Shown piece by piece: positions 35,581-47,085 of a stretch of DNA of 64,000 nucleotides (within the stretch, counting starts at the first letter, position 1; every line of letters starts with the position of its first letter). The stretch covers positions 15,523,001 to 15,587,000 of the forward strand of contig CM075777.1 of assembly GCA_037974665.1 (NCBI GenBank), given 5' to 3'. The notes under the pieces are model-generated. The model saw only the letters and a list, made by a program, of their open reading frames with translations. It had not been told where the DNA came from and ran no database searches. The DNA is from Ehretia macrophylla (Eukaryota > Streptophyta > Magnoliopsida > Boraginales > Ehretiaceae). Made by a program: the position numbers and the translations under genes.

Positions 35581-38098
35581 ATAATAATAATAATAATCAA
35601 GCTTGTGTTAGCTCACTTTACCAAGCATCAAAGGAAACTCAGGCAGGTGATTTGGAAAACTAATGTGCCTTTACAAATTATCCATTTAATTTTGAAAGCA
35701 TGTAAAAATGTTATACAACTGAGGCAAACTAATAGAGAAAGTACTCTGCAGAGTCTCCTTTATGCAAGATTTGTAATCAAGAGGCTGAGACATTGGGTTA
35801 ATAGAACCCCAGGACTAGGGAGCCTAGTTGGATAATCTCTTGCCACACGGGACGCACTTATATCTATAGTTTACTAACACATGACATTCATGATTTAGGT
35901 ATTGCTTTGCTATTGAATTTTTTGGACTAGTCGTATTTTTGTTATTTATACTTGCTGGCCTAGTATGGCTGGCTAACCCATTCTTAACCTCTAGAGACTG
36001 TGTGTTGTATGACAAAATATGCGATCAACCTGTGAAAATGTTCTATTGTTGCCCTTGGACTCATATCGCAAGAGGAGTCCATTACTATCCTAAAATGGAT
36101 TCTCAATGTAGTGCAAGATTGTTCACTATCAATAGGGGTAAAGAATCAATCATCTTGCCACCAAGGCTTTGGTCTGGTAGTAAAGTTACTCGCTTGTTTG
36201 CGAGAGATTGCATAATCAATTTCTGTTAGTTACATATATATTGTACGGCTATAGGCCTCCTTTGAAACAAAAAAACAAAAAAGAATCAATCATCTTTTTT
36301 TTTTTTTGTCGGAAAGCAAACAATCACCCTTTTTTTTTGCCAAAAAGTAAATGATCATCTTTAAAATGTTAGTTCATTTAAAAGGAATGAATCCTTTTAT
36401 GTTTTAAGGACAATTTATAGAAATAGTAGAAGATGCAATCCATAACTAAATGGCCTACAAAGTTAATTCTCCACACCAAATGGTTGCAACTTGAAATAGA
36501 GAAGGACCATAGGTATGATTCAAGAAATTATTTTTTTTTTTTAATTTGGGGCAAGCTTAAAGAACTAGATGGAATCAACCAACACATGGCGTTATTAAGA
36601 TTTTTTTTGCTAGGTAAGTAAACGATTGCATTAAAACAAAAACAGTATAACTGTAATTACAAAGAAGAATCAACAGGCCAACCACTAGTGGTTGTACGAG
36701 TACCTAGCTAAGCAAAAGACTATCATCAAGCCTCCAAGGTCAACGAATTGCACTATTCAAAAGGCTATATCTAAATCTTTTGACTTTGTAGATTATATTT
36801 TTTACATTAAAATGGATGCGTTCTAAGATTTGCTCTCAGTGGAAGCACTATTGTGGTGTATTATGTAGTTTCTTTCCTGCCAAACGTGAAAAATAGTAGC
36901 ATTAAACAACAGCCTAACGATACTGAGTTGTAAAGTAGTTGAGTTGCTTTGATGAGCAATCCAACTCGTGAAAAGGTCCCAATTATGTGGGAGCTTACTG
37001 CACTTTGAAAGAGTCGTTCTTTTTTTTCCAATTGTGGCCTTAGCATGAATATTGTGGCCTCTATAGCAGATTGCCAATTTACTAAAGAAGTCCACAAGCA
37101 CTCCCAAGGGGTGCCATGGGTCAAGCCAAATGTAGGTATCATTTCCCCTTCCGACCCTGTGCACAATATGCCGCTTGAACTCGTGTCTAGCATTCAAAAT
37201 GGATCTCCAGTACCAAGCTGCATTGTTGTCGATTTCAACTTCCTAAAGGTTGGAATCTTTCAAGTGATTAGCAAACACCCAGTTAGACCAAATTGATTGG
37301 TGATAGGTTAACTTCTAATGCAACTATAAGTAGGGATTAGTCAAAGTGATGATTAGTTCCCATTGCATGTTATAAATAATTCCTTACTACTTGTAACATA
37401 GCAAGTACTAATCATAGAGACTAATGCAAGTAAAATTTTGAAGGCTTATAGTTGCTCCTTTTTGAAAATTTAAGAGTATCATTCAAGATACCAAGCTTCC
37501 TTGTTAGTTTAGTCTAATTAATAGAATGGATAATAGTATCACGGACTCGATTTCAAGAAACTTAAGAAAATGTGTTTGCATGAAATTGATTAATTAACAT
37601 TCCAAACGCCTTGAATTGTGTTGTGTCGGTTAGAATTTCCAAAATAGACTAATTGCTCCTATACCTATTAATAGGGTCCTTGTAATTCTACTTTTACTAA
37701 TGAAACTTAACACATTGTTTAGAAGTTCTTGTGATGTGGAATTCATTTGTTTAAAAATGAATTCTTTTATTTGGATCTGTATAATAGATGAGCAACTACT
37801 TTGGTGGCTTGGAATTATAAATTCCACATCTTAAGCAAGGATTTGGATAAATCTTGAGTAAATTCCGGATTTGCAAATATTAGATTTCTAATTTTTTTTT
37901 AAAAGTGCTTCCAATCAAAAAAGGCTGGTTTTGCAAATGGATTCTAGAAAATTTTATAGAATTCATTTGTTCTCAATTTGAAAAGACCAAAAAAAATAAA
38001 ATAAACAAATATATAATCCAAACAATGTCTAGGTCGATATTTATCTTTTTTCAATTGTAGTAGCTAAATATCAGGCAAACTTGACAAATTTCACCCAA
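35581..38098. repeat. Upstream flank of PPR B (segmental duplication, copy B)
   Basis: Collinear with 3560-6000. An old LINE zinc-finger segment lies at 35590-35800. Around 35939-36227 a 96-codon open stretch with CCPWTHIARGVHYYPKM matches the broken stretch at 3888-4085 and may also be LINE-derived, but I do not recognise it. The MITE of block A is absent at 37810, and an antisense LINE fragment is inserted at 36601. Confidence 0.8.
36601..37297 (-). mobile_element. 5'-truncated LINE fragment, antisense, absent from block A
   Basis: A T run at 36600-36608 is the poly(A) of a minus-strand LINE. On that strand 37197-36823 encodes NARHEFKRHIVHRVGRGNDT, then WLDPWHPLGVL and WQERNYIIHH, the pre-zf-RVT and C-terminal text shared with LINE-1 and LINE-3. 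The matching empty site in block A is at about 4480 (TTATTAAGATTAACACTGGT). Confidence 0.85.
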
Positions 38099-41000
38099 CG
38101 TCCTGGAAGAAACAGAAGCTCCAAAAACATATTGCCAATTCTCGCTAAATGCACCATATATTTCAGATCTGGTGGACATACCAATCCTCTATGAGCTCAA
38201 TTGCATTAGATACTAACTCTCTTGCTCTCGACCAGTCAAAGAACAAAAGGCTCAAAAGTGATGGTGGCTCATCTAGCCGCCAAACCCAAACTAGCAGTCC
38301 AAAAACAAAGGTTCCGAGTGTTGTCCTTAAACAGCCCCTCGTCGACCAATAAGGATTCTTGCTTGGAATTGTCAGAGACTGGGCCCTTCCTTGACAATTC
38401 AAAATCTGAGATACATGATCTCTCGCACAAGGTCCTCCATCTTAGGGCTCTCTGAGACCAAGATGAAGTCCAATAAATTGTTACGTTTAGCCAGAAGAAT
38501 AAATTTTAAACTTGTCTTCTTTGTTGATCCCTCAGGTCTTTCAGGTGGACTTGCACTTTTTTGCTTGAAGGAGTTGGATGTCGAGATTATTGCTTATGAT
38601 CACCAGTTCATCCACATAAGAATTGATCCCCAATCCTTACAGTGCTGGGATTTCTCTCTTATCTATGCGTTCCCCAACAAGAAGGATATAAAGATGCTTT
38701 GGGAATACATATATGTCTCTCAAGAAGATTCTGATACTGCTTACATGTTCATGGGAGACTTCAACTGCATCAAAGATCAGGGAGAAAAAACAGGTGGCAA
38801 ACTTAAACAGACAAGTGACATTGTAGAATTTACTCAACAAATCAGTAGTGCTCGGCTCATCGAGATCCCTTCCAAAGGCTGCTCATTTACTTGGCTGAAT
38901 CGTAGAGAATGAGATCAACTCATCCTACAAAAGCTTGATCGGGCCCTTGCTAACCATGATTGGATGCAGCGTTTTCCAGAAGCTTGGGTCTCCATCCTAC
39001 CTCTTTTAGGGTTAGACCATGCCCCCTTAATTCTTTCTTTATTCTAAAATATTGATCGTCGTCGGACGAGAAGATTCCATTTTTAGTCGTTCTGGCTTGA
39101 GAACCCAAATTGTGAAGACATTGTAGCATCAAACTGGAACAGACTTCCTAGAGGCAACAAAGTCAGAATTCTTAGAAAGAAGTTGTCCAATTGCAGACAT
39201 GAACTTAAATGTTGGAGCAAAGCTACATTTGGCAACAATAAAAAGCTATTAGATGATCTGAATAGGCAACTCAAAAATATATCTGTAGCTTCTCCTTCAG
39301 CATTCAAGCTTGAAGAATTCAAAAGGGTGTCTAAGGAAATTGAATCTCTCTGACATCGCGAAGAACAGTATTAGGCTGCCAGAGCAAAAGTGAAGTGGCT
39401 ACGTGCTGGGGATCGCAATACGGAATTCTTTCATTCTACAACAAAGTTGAGAAGATCTCATAATACGCTCTTGAGACTCCAAAAGAATGACGGATCCTGG
39501 ACTAAAAACCAGAACACTATCAAAGGTAGGATCCAGTCTTTCTTCTCTAATTTATATACATCTGTTGGTATTAGAAATATTACTCTTGTGCTAGAATGCA
39601 TTGACCCTGTGATTTCAGATGAAGACAATCTTTCCCTTACCCAGCCTTTCACTAAAGATGAAATTTGGATAGCTGCAAAAAGTCTTAAGGCTGAAAAGGC
39701 TACTGGACCAGACGGCTTCAATGGATATTTTTTCCACAAGTTTTGGCCTATCATTGAAGAGGACATCTTCCTTGCCTTTAGAAGCTTTCAAAGTGGTGAG
39801 CTCACCTGCGCTCCATTAATCACACTCTTATTGCTCTTATTCCTAAAATTAAATCCTCTCAATGGGTTGCTGACCTGCGTCCTATAAGTTGTTGCAACTT
39901 TGTTTACAAGATCCTTGCTAAAACTTTAGTTAACAGGCTTCAACCCTTACTGAACAAAGTGGTTGCCCTTACCCAAACAACTTTTATACCTGGTAGATCA
40001 ATTCAGGATAATACCCTTATTTCCTAAGAGGTAGCCTTCTGTCTCCAGAAAAAGAACAAAAGAACTAAGAAAGGTCAGCAGACATGAGTAAGGCTTATGA
40101 AAGAATTGAATGGGATTTTCTTGAAGGTGTCTTATCTAGACTTGGATTCCATCCTACTTGGATCAAATGGATTATGATGTATGTTTCATCTATTTCTTTC
40201 TCCGTGCTTGCTAATGGCACCCCTTGAAGCGTTCACCCCGTCTAGAGGTATAAGACAGGGTGACCCCCTTTCGGCATATTTCTTTGCTATTGCAACCCAA
40301 GCTTTATCATGTTTATTTGAAAGACAACTTAGTACTGGACTCCTCCGTGGATTCAGGATTACTAATAAATGCCTTCCCCTTATGCACCTTCTTTTTGCAA
40401 ATGATTCTATTTTCTTTTTTGAAGCCTCTTATCGGGAGGCCCTAGTTGTTAATGATATCCTTTATCAATATTGTTTTGCCTCTGGGCAGTGCCTTAACAT
40501 CAATAAATCTCTTATTGTTTTCAGTTGCAATATTTCTGATGGATTACAGAAAAGAATTGCAGACATCTTTAGGGTCCAAACTTCTAGGAAGCTAGGTAAC
40601 TATATTGGTATCCAAGCAGAATGGGGTAGATCGAAAACTAAGGCACTCAAATGGGTTCAAGAAAAATGTGCAGGCAAGCTAGAAGGTTGGAAAAATCTCC
40701 TTCTTTTGGAAGGTGGAAAAGACATTCTCATAAAATCTGTGTTCCAAGCTATCCCCTCGTATGTTATGTCTTCTATTCTTTTTCCAAAATCTATTTGCAG
40801 GAACTATCTTCTATGGCAGCAGACTTCTGGTGGAATAAAGAAGGTAGAAAGGGGATTCACTGGATTAAGTGGAATTATCTAACGGAGCCCAAGTGTTGTG
40901 GAGGCTTGGGATTCAAAGACTTGTACTTCTTCAACTTGGCTCTCATAGCTAAACAGGCTTGGAAACTTCTCACTGACCCAACATGCCTATCTTCTAAGAT

Positions 41001-42536
41001 CCTATTAAGCATCTATTGTTCGAAGGAGAGCTTCTAGAAAGTCAAGAATTGGCACATTGCTTTCTTGTCCTGGAAGAGCATCCTCAGAGGTAGAGACCTC
41101 ATAATCTCAAAAGCTATGTGGACAATTGGTAACGGTTCAAAGGTGGACATTCGGGAGGACCCTTGGCTGTGTGATTTCCCCAACCTCTCAAGTTTCAGAA
41201 TTGATGGACCAACAAAAGTTTGTGAGCTCCTCTACCCTCAGTTAAGCCAATGGAACGTGAATCTCCTCAACTCAATTTTCCCCAAGCACATTATGGATAC
41301 AATTTAGGCAATTCACCCACCAATCTCGAACAGTGAAGACAAAATTGTTTGGCCCTTCTCTCGTGATGGCATTTACTCAGTAAAGTCAGGTTATAAAGCT
41401 GCTTTTGAGATTGGACAGCTTTCAGCTAATAACCAAGCAACCACAGCGAGCTCTTCTCATATCACTCATTTGGATGTCTGGAAACTCATTTAGTCCTCTA
41501 AGATTCCCTCAAGAGTGCAAATTTTCCTTTGGAAAGCTTGCAAAAATGGGCTTCCCACGCTGGAAAACCTTCATGCTTGTAAGTGTTCTTCTTCCCCTGT
41601 ATGCAACATTTGTAATACAAACATTGAAACAGTGGAACATATCTTGCTCTCCTGTCCTTGGACCCGTCATTTCTCGTACGCGTCCTATATCTATTATGCA
41701 ATTGACCCTGGCTCCTCTTCTCGGTTGGATGTTTGGTTGCTACAGATCATTGATCAATGCATTAGGGTGGAATATGAGAAGAAATAGGCTTTTGCTCTGG
41801 TCGCAATGTGTTGCAAGAATATTTGGAAAGAGAGGTGTCATGCTAGCATTGAAGGAAGCCAAGTTAATATTGACAAGGCTATCTCACTCACTCAGATAAG
41901 CTTCTCTGACCTAAAGCACCTCGCTCGCATCACAAGCACAAATCAAAATTATCATCACCAGAGGGCTATCAATCCATCGGCTTGGTCTCCACCAATGTGG
42001 ACAGTCTAAAAATTAATGTGGACGCAGCCTTTAAAGACTCTTGTAAGAATGTAGCTTGTGCTCTTATCTGCAGAGATTGGCAAGGAGGCTTAATCTTCGG
42101 ACAAGCTTTTTCTTTGCGATGTTCCTCTGCATTTGAAGCTGAAGCCTTGACCAGTAGATATGCATGCCATTTTGCTACTCAGTCTTCTCTTTCTAACGTC
42201 ACAATTGAAAGTGACGTAGAAGCTGTTATCAAAGCAATCAATTCTCCCTTACTTGCTCCTTGGAAAGCAAGATCACTGGTGGAGGATATTCAAAAAATTG
42301 TTGCATCAAGCCATTCAATCCAGCTCAAGTGCATTAGAAGAACGGCTAACCACGTGTCTGATTGGATTGCGAAATCTCATCTTAGGAAAAACTTGCCCCT
42401 TGATTGGGCTTCAAATTTACCTTCTCATTTGTACCGGATACTACTTTCTGATTCCCTCCCCATGGGAGTGGGATAAACTTTATTTTCTCCTTTTGCAATA
42501 TTAATATATTGTCTGTGTTAGACCAAAAAAAAAAAA
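38099..42536 (+). mobile_element. LINE-2: nearly complete L1-type LINE with C-terminal RNase H, frame-broken
   Basis: Endonuclease from about 38351 (ILAWNCQRLG, GLSETK, FMGDFNCIK near 38750), a TGA near 38909, then LDRALAN and DHAPL. Pre-RT text KVKWLRAGDRNTEFFHS lies near 39390, KATGPDGFNGYFFHKFW near 39700 and LRPISCCNFVYKIL near 39880. RT has RQGDPLSAYFF near 40250 and the catalytic box as FANDSI near 40398, so the first catalytic Asp is lost. zf-RVT lies at about 41515-41690 (CNICNTNIETVEHILLSCPW). RNase H lies at about 41990-42400 (INVDAAF, AFEAEAL, ESDVEAV, NHVSDWIAK, key residues kept). Poly(A) at 42525-42536. Block A has the uninterrupted site near 5998, with about 12 bp more target sequence than remains here. 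Confidence 0.92.
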
Positions 42537-42705
42537 TTAGATATGGGGGCTTAATTAAGAAATTTGCAAGTTTAGGGGCTTAAATAGAAGCGTGGACATC
42601 ACATCAGTATTGTATTTTCAGAATCGATCCGGCGCGGGTCTTGTTTGCTCACCCACATTCTTTTTTCATTTCTCGTTTCTATTTTCCCCAAATTGGAGGG
42701 GAAAG
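42537..42705 (+). promoter_or_regulatory. Remaining 5' flank and leader of PPR B
   Basis: Only 169 bp of ancestral upstream sequence lie between the LINE-2 poly(A) and the start codon. They match block A (6010-6177) closely and include a T-rich stretch just before the ATG. I see no clear TATA box. An upstream in-frame ATG at 42592 exists, but block A lacks it in the equivalent place, so it is less likely the start. Confidence 0.55.
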
Positions 42706-44604
42706 ATGAACAAGAGCAACACAGCAGCTGCTTTTATTTCTTTTGGTAGCTCGAGATTTTTCTCTTCACCTAAACGAGGTACACTTACATCTACTCCTCT
42801 TTTCTTTATGCACCCACTAATTTTCTCATCACCTCTTCAATGTATTACAACTCACCGCTCCTTTTCACTAAAATCAAGATATGGGTTTGAATCCATTAAG
42901 AATATTGATGATGCTATTTCTCTATTCCATCGAATGGTTCGCATGAGACCTAAGCCTCCCGTTGAACAGTACAATAAACTACTGACTGTTATGGTTAAGA
43001 TGAAACATTATTCGGCCGCTGTTTCTTTGTTCAAGGATATGCGCATTTTGGGTATTCCTGTTGATGAATATACGATGAATATTGTGATAAACTGTTATTG
43101 TCGTATGAAACGTGTCGATTCGGGTTTTGGAATCTTAGCTTGCTTTTGCAAGCTTGGCCATGTACCTGATGTCACTACCTACAACACTCTAATTAAGGGG
43201 CTGTTTTTCAAAGATAAGGTTCTTGAGGCCGTAGAGTTATTCAAAAAGTTGATCAGAGAGGATCTTTGTGAGCCAGATGAAGTTACTTTCTCGACTGTAC
43301 TAGACGTGTTGTGCAAATCGGGACATACAAACAAGGGGGTTGAGCTGCTCAGGGTATTGGAAAAAGGAAATTGTAAACCCGACACCTTTGCGTATAGCAC
43401 CGTTGTTGATAGTTTATGTAAAGATAGAATGGTAGATGATGCTATGAACCTATTATCCGAAATGATTGACAAGGGCATTCCACCAAATGTTGTCACCTAC
43501 AGTTCGTTAATTCAAGGATTGTGCAATTTTGGCCGGTGGAATGAAGTTAAACTGTTATTGCATGAGATGGCTGATTACAAAATCTCTCCAGATTTACATA
43601 CTTTTACTATTTTGGTGGATGCATTTTGTAAGGAAGGATTAATAGAAGATGCAGAGCGTGCATTCCAATTAATGATCCAGAGGGGTTTGCATCCTAACGT
43701 ATTCACATATGGTGCACTGATGGATGGATATTGTTTGCAAGGCCGACTAGATGAAGCACAAAGAGTTTTTGATCGTATGATGGCTGAAGGCTTGAAGCCT
43801 GGTATTACTCATTATAACATTTTATTGGATGGATTTTGTAAAAATAAGAAAATAGATGATGCAATGTGCTTGTTTCAACAGATGCCTCGCCATGGATTGG
43901 TTCCTGATGTAGTGAGTTATAACATCATGATACAGGGATTGTTTCGTGTAGGTAAATGTAATACTGCACAAAAACTTTTTGAGGATATGCAGTTGGTAAG
44001 TATCTTTCCAAGCACTTACACTTACGGTATTATGTTAGATGGGCTTTGTAAGAACAGGCACATTCAAGAAGCTTTGGCCTTTTTTTGTGATGTCGAGTGC
44101 AAAGGACTAGTTCACCATATTTCTATATACAATATCATAATTGATGGACTGTGCAAGAGTGGGAAACTTGATGTCGCTCAAATTATGTTTAACAATCTTG
44201 CTTCCAAAGGATTGGATCCAGATGTGAAGGCATACACTATAATGATAAATGGGCTTTGCCAACAAGGGTTCCTGGAGGATGCAAAGGAGCTTTTTGATAA
44301 AATGGAAAAAAATGGTTGCTTGCCAAATGGAGTTACATACAATGTTATTGTCCAAGGATTCCTAAAGCAGGGTATCTCTCATAATGCGATGATGTATCTC
44401 GAGCAAATGGTTAAAAGAGGTTTCTCACCTGATGCATCCACATTGTCCATCTTGATAGATCTACTTCCTGCAGAAGGTCAGGATCCTTTGTTTCAGAATA
44501 TGATTCAAAAATTGGTTCCAAATGATAAAAGTAGTCTCCAAGTTCCAGGTTCTGCTTTATCTTCCTTACTTGAACACGAGATGTTGACAGTTGCAAAGAT
44601 GTGA
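42706..44604 (+). CDS. PPR B: intact RFL-type P-class pentatricopeptide repeat protein
   Basis: Single-exon gene of 632 codons, in the usual size range of RFL (restorer-of-fertility-like) PPR proteins. I chose ATG 42706 because the paralogue starts at the same place (MNKSNTAAAF versus MKKSNTAAAF); an in-frame ATG 38 codons upstream is not conserved. Residues 1-61 have no Asp or Glu and are rich in Ser, Arg and Phe, like a mitochondrial targeting peptide. Residues 62-85 form a partial repeat. Fourteen P-class PPR motifs follow without gaps: 86-120, 121-155, 156-191 (36 residues), then 35-residue units from 192 to 576, and a partial one from 577. Phrases such as VTYSSLIQGLCNFGRW and YGALMDGYCLQGRLDEA are typical of the RFL clade, whose known members bind and suppress chimeric mitochondrial transcripts. 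No DYW or SMR domain. LINE-2 lies 169 bp upstream, so expression may be altered. The fertility role is inferred from the clade only. Confidence 0.93.
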   Translation: MNKSNTAAAFISFGSSRFFSSPKRGTLTSTPLFFMHPLIFSSPLQCITTHRSFSLKSRYGFESIKNIDDAISLFHRMVRMRPKPPVEQYNKLLTVMVKMKHYSAAVSLFKDMRILGIPVDEYTMNIVINCYCRMKRVDSGFGILACFCKLGHVPDVTTYNTLIKGLFFKDKVLEAVELFKKLIREDLCEPDEVTFSTVLDVLCKSGHTNKGVELLRVLEKGNCKPDTFAYSTVVDSLCKDRMVDDAMNLLSEMIDKGIPPNVVTYSSLIQGLCNFGRWNEVKLLLHEMADYKISPDLHTFTILVDAFCKEGLIEDAERAFQLMIQRGLHPNVFTYGALMDGYCLQGRLDEAQRVFDRMMAEGLKPGITHYNILLDGFCKNKKIDDAMCLFQQMPRHGLVPDVVSYNIMIQGLFRVGKCNTAQKLFEDMQLVSIFPSTYTYGIMLDGLCKNRHIQEALAFFCDVECKGLVHHISIYNIIIDGLCKSGKLDVAQIMFNNLASKGLDPDVKAYTIMINGLCQQGFLEDAKELFDKMEKNGCLPNGVTYNVIVQGFLKQGISHNAMMYLEQMVKRGFSPDASTLSILIDLLPAEGQDPLFQNMIQKLVPNDKSSLQVPGSALSSLLEHEMLTVAKM

Positions 44605-46590
44605 TCTCCAGGTTTCTGCTACACGTTTGTATTTATTTGTTTCTTATATTACTATAATTTGTAATCTAATTATATCTGGAAAGAAATTCCTATCCTATAT
44701 AAGTTCTTGGCACGTTTTTTAATATTGAACCTGAGAAAGTCTATGTCTATCTTTTCGAGATGTGGCATTCATAAGTAGTCATGGTATTTGACATAATAAT
44801 GCCTAGAGAGAGATGCTACTTTGTCATGAAAGCATTTTACAGATAACAATGAGAATAATTGACTTGTCACAGCCTTGAAGAAGTTACAATAGAAAAATTA
44901 AGCAAGACAGGCAAGCTTTATCCATGTTTGAGTTTTTTATGGTTGTTGATCAGAATTCTTACTAGAGGAGAAATATTATATGGAAGAAGTTTTAGATTCA
45001 GATTTATGTAAGTTTAACTAATATATATGCAATCATAGTATTCCACCCATTTTGCCAGATTCACAATTTTCTTTTTTGATATTGTGCTAGAAACCTGATT
45101 AGCATCCAAATCTTGATAGCTGGAGCCGGAGGATTGGAAGTGATTTGATCATATATCAGATGTCAAAGAAGATTATCTGACAATACTAAAGCATTATTTG
45201 TTCTTATTTTTGTGATACTTGCTTCAATTTAAAAGACACTTTTAATAAACGGAGAACGAAACACTTCCATCTGAAAAAGCATCAAAGTTTGTGAAACACT
45301 CAAATGTCCAAAGAAGGGTTGTTATATTAATGAGTAGACGAATGTAGACAGATTCTTTATTTCTCTTTACTTTTGAGCAAGTATAAAATGACTGTGATAA
45401 TTGCGTAATTAATTGAATAAATGGTCTAATTGCCTTTTATGGGACAATTTTATCCGTCAGGGTACAATCACACTGTCAATGTGAACATACTGCTGTCTAT
45501 TTTTAAAAGCTGCAACACAAGTAATAGTTTTAAACCATTCAATCCAGAAGGCGGGTTTAGAATCATCTAAAAGGCAATTGTAGAATATTGGATTTTCTTT
45601 TGATCTACCAAAAAGCAGTAAACTGTTAATCTTTTGAGATCTTAACGAACTGAAGTAGTATATAATTCCATACAAATTCAGGCATTTAAATTTCCTGTAT
45701 CTGCTCAAAGTGCTCCAATCTTGCTGATCTTGGATGAATATATCAGGGTAAAGCAAGTTTGATGATACTGTTTCCATGTATTATGCCCATATATAGATAT
45801 GAGCAGTTGATGTTGAAGCATTAGGCCTGCACAGGATTCAGTGTATTGAGTTTATCATCAATTCTGTTACTTCGATTGCTGTTTGTCTTTTGCCTTCTTG
45901 GTTTCCTCGCTAATTTTCCCCATAACCTAATAATGTTGGGCTTTTGGTTCTTAAACATCCATCTATTTTTGTTTTTATATGTCATCTGCAGCAGTTGATT
46001 CTATCATTTCTAAGCACATTGCTCCAATTTATAGATGGAGATTAAAGAAGTTGACTTCCATATTGGCTAAACACTCCTTTCCATATGATCAGGTGGTCTT
46101 GAGTTTGTTCTCTACATTGAATAGCTAGTTCTGAAGCAAAGCCTGCATATATGTCAGCAGCAACAAGCGAGTGAACATGATATCAAGAATGTTAGGCCAG
46201 AAGATCCTTTGTAATGTGGAAGATGATGAGGTGCTCTTGTGAATCCTTCCATTGTTAAATTATTGTGGCATATTGTTTTTCAATTTACAATTGCATAACT
46301 GTGATGTTGGCTTATTTTTTGCTGCAGCTGACAATTGTGCTTCCTACTAAACATGGTACAGACGTAGAGTTGGGCTAATTATGTCAAAAGACCTGGAATG
46401 CATGACATAAGCAAAGTGGGATGTATTTAGCTAATAACAAGTGCAGGAATGGATTTGTGCAAGTTATCAGACTGCGCAATTTGTTGCATGTGGTACACTA
46501 TTTATGGTCTTGGCGACTGATATGCATCTATAATGTCCATCATTCCCACTTAGATTCAAAAGAACTGGACATTCCCATGGTAACTCTACT
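44605..46590. repeat. Downstream flank of PPR B (duplicated in part)
   Basis: 44605-44895 and 46110-46580 match block A (8030-8280 and 8310-8760). The 1.2 kb between them has no counterpart in A or C. Non-coding except for the minus-strand stretch at 45457-45777. Confidence 0.7.
45457..45777 (-). CDS. Unrecognised 106-codon open frame in the block-B-specific insert
   Basis: Minus-strand frame from ATG 45777 to a stop at 45457. The product (METVSSNLLYPDIF...) is rich in Tyr, Phe and Ser, with no signal peptide, membrane helix or motif that I recognise. It lies only in the segment missing from blocks A and C. It could be an exon of a captured gene or a chance frame. No splice structure is obvious. 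Confidence 0.2.
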   Translation of the reverse strand: METVSSNLLYPDIFIQDQQDWSTLSRYRKFKCLNLYGIIYYFSSLRSQKINSLLLFGRSKENPIFYNCLLDDSKPAFWIEWFKTITCVAAFKNRQQYVHIDSVIVP

Positions 46591-46824
46591 TGCAATTTTC
46601 AATTGACTTTCGCTTGCTTTTGTTTTTTCTTTTTTGTCAATCCACACCACGCCACACTAGTGTGGTTCATCCGAGCGCTTTGCCCTTGCATATATCCAAG
46701 GAAGCTCCCAATTCTTTCCTCCTTTGCTGGCAGATACCATTTTTACATGGGACTTTTCTACTTGACCATTGGAAGACCGAAAAATAAGAGTACGAGTACT
46801 TTTTTGCCCCTCATACCTTCAAAA

Positions 46825-47085
46825 GGGTCAAGGTATGGGTTTGAATCTATTAAAGATTTAGTGACCCAAGCCTTTGGTTGTAATCCAATGAACTACTGGG
46901 TACTGACAACTATCGCGAAGAGGAAACATTATTTCTGCTTCCTTGTGCAAGAATATGGTGCATGCTGGGTATTCATATTGATGAATATACCATGAATACT
47001 GTGATCACCTGTTATTGCTGTATAAACTGTGTCAATTTTGGTTTTGCAATCTTAGCCTGCTTGTTCAAGCTTGGCAATGTTTAGT
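46825..47085 (+). pseudogene. PPR E: N-terminal fragment of an RFL-type PPR gene
   Basis: SRYGFESIKD at 46830 matches the N-terminal region of A and B (SRYGFESIKN in B). After a deletion of about 45 bp it continues with text aligning to the first two PPR motifs (KRKHYFCFLVQEYG, then in another frame CYCCINCVNFGFAILACLFK). It ends near 47085, where the text GTCAATTTTGGTTTTGCAATCT is repeated at 47099. The N-terminal leader upstream (46590-46820) is only weakly similar. A third partial family member, sitting downstream of B. Confidence 0.85.

Noticed and set aside
42592-42705. Upstream in-frame ATG as the start of PPR B
   Set aside because: The extra 38 residues are Phe-rich leader translation and the ATG is not conserved in block A, whereas the ATG at 42706 is shared by A, B and D.
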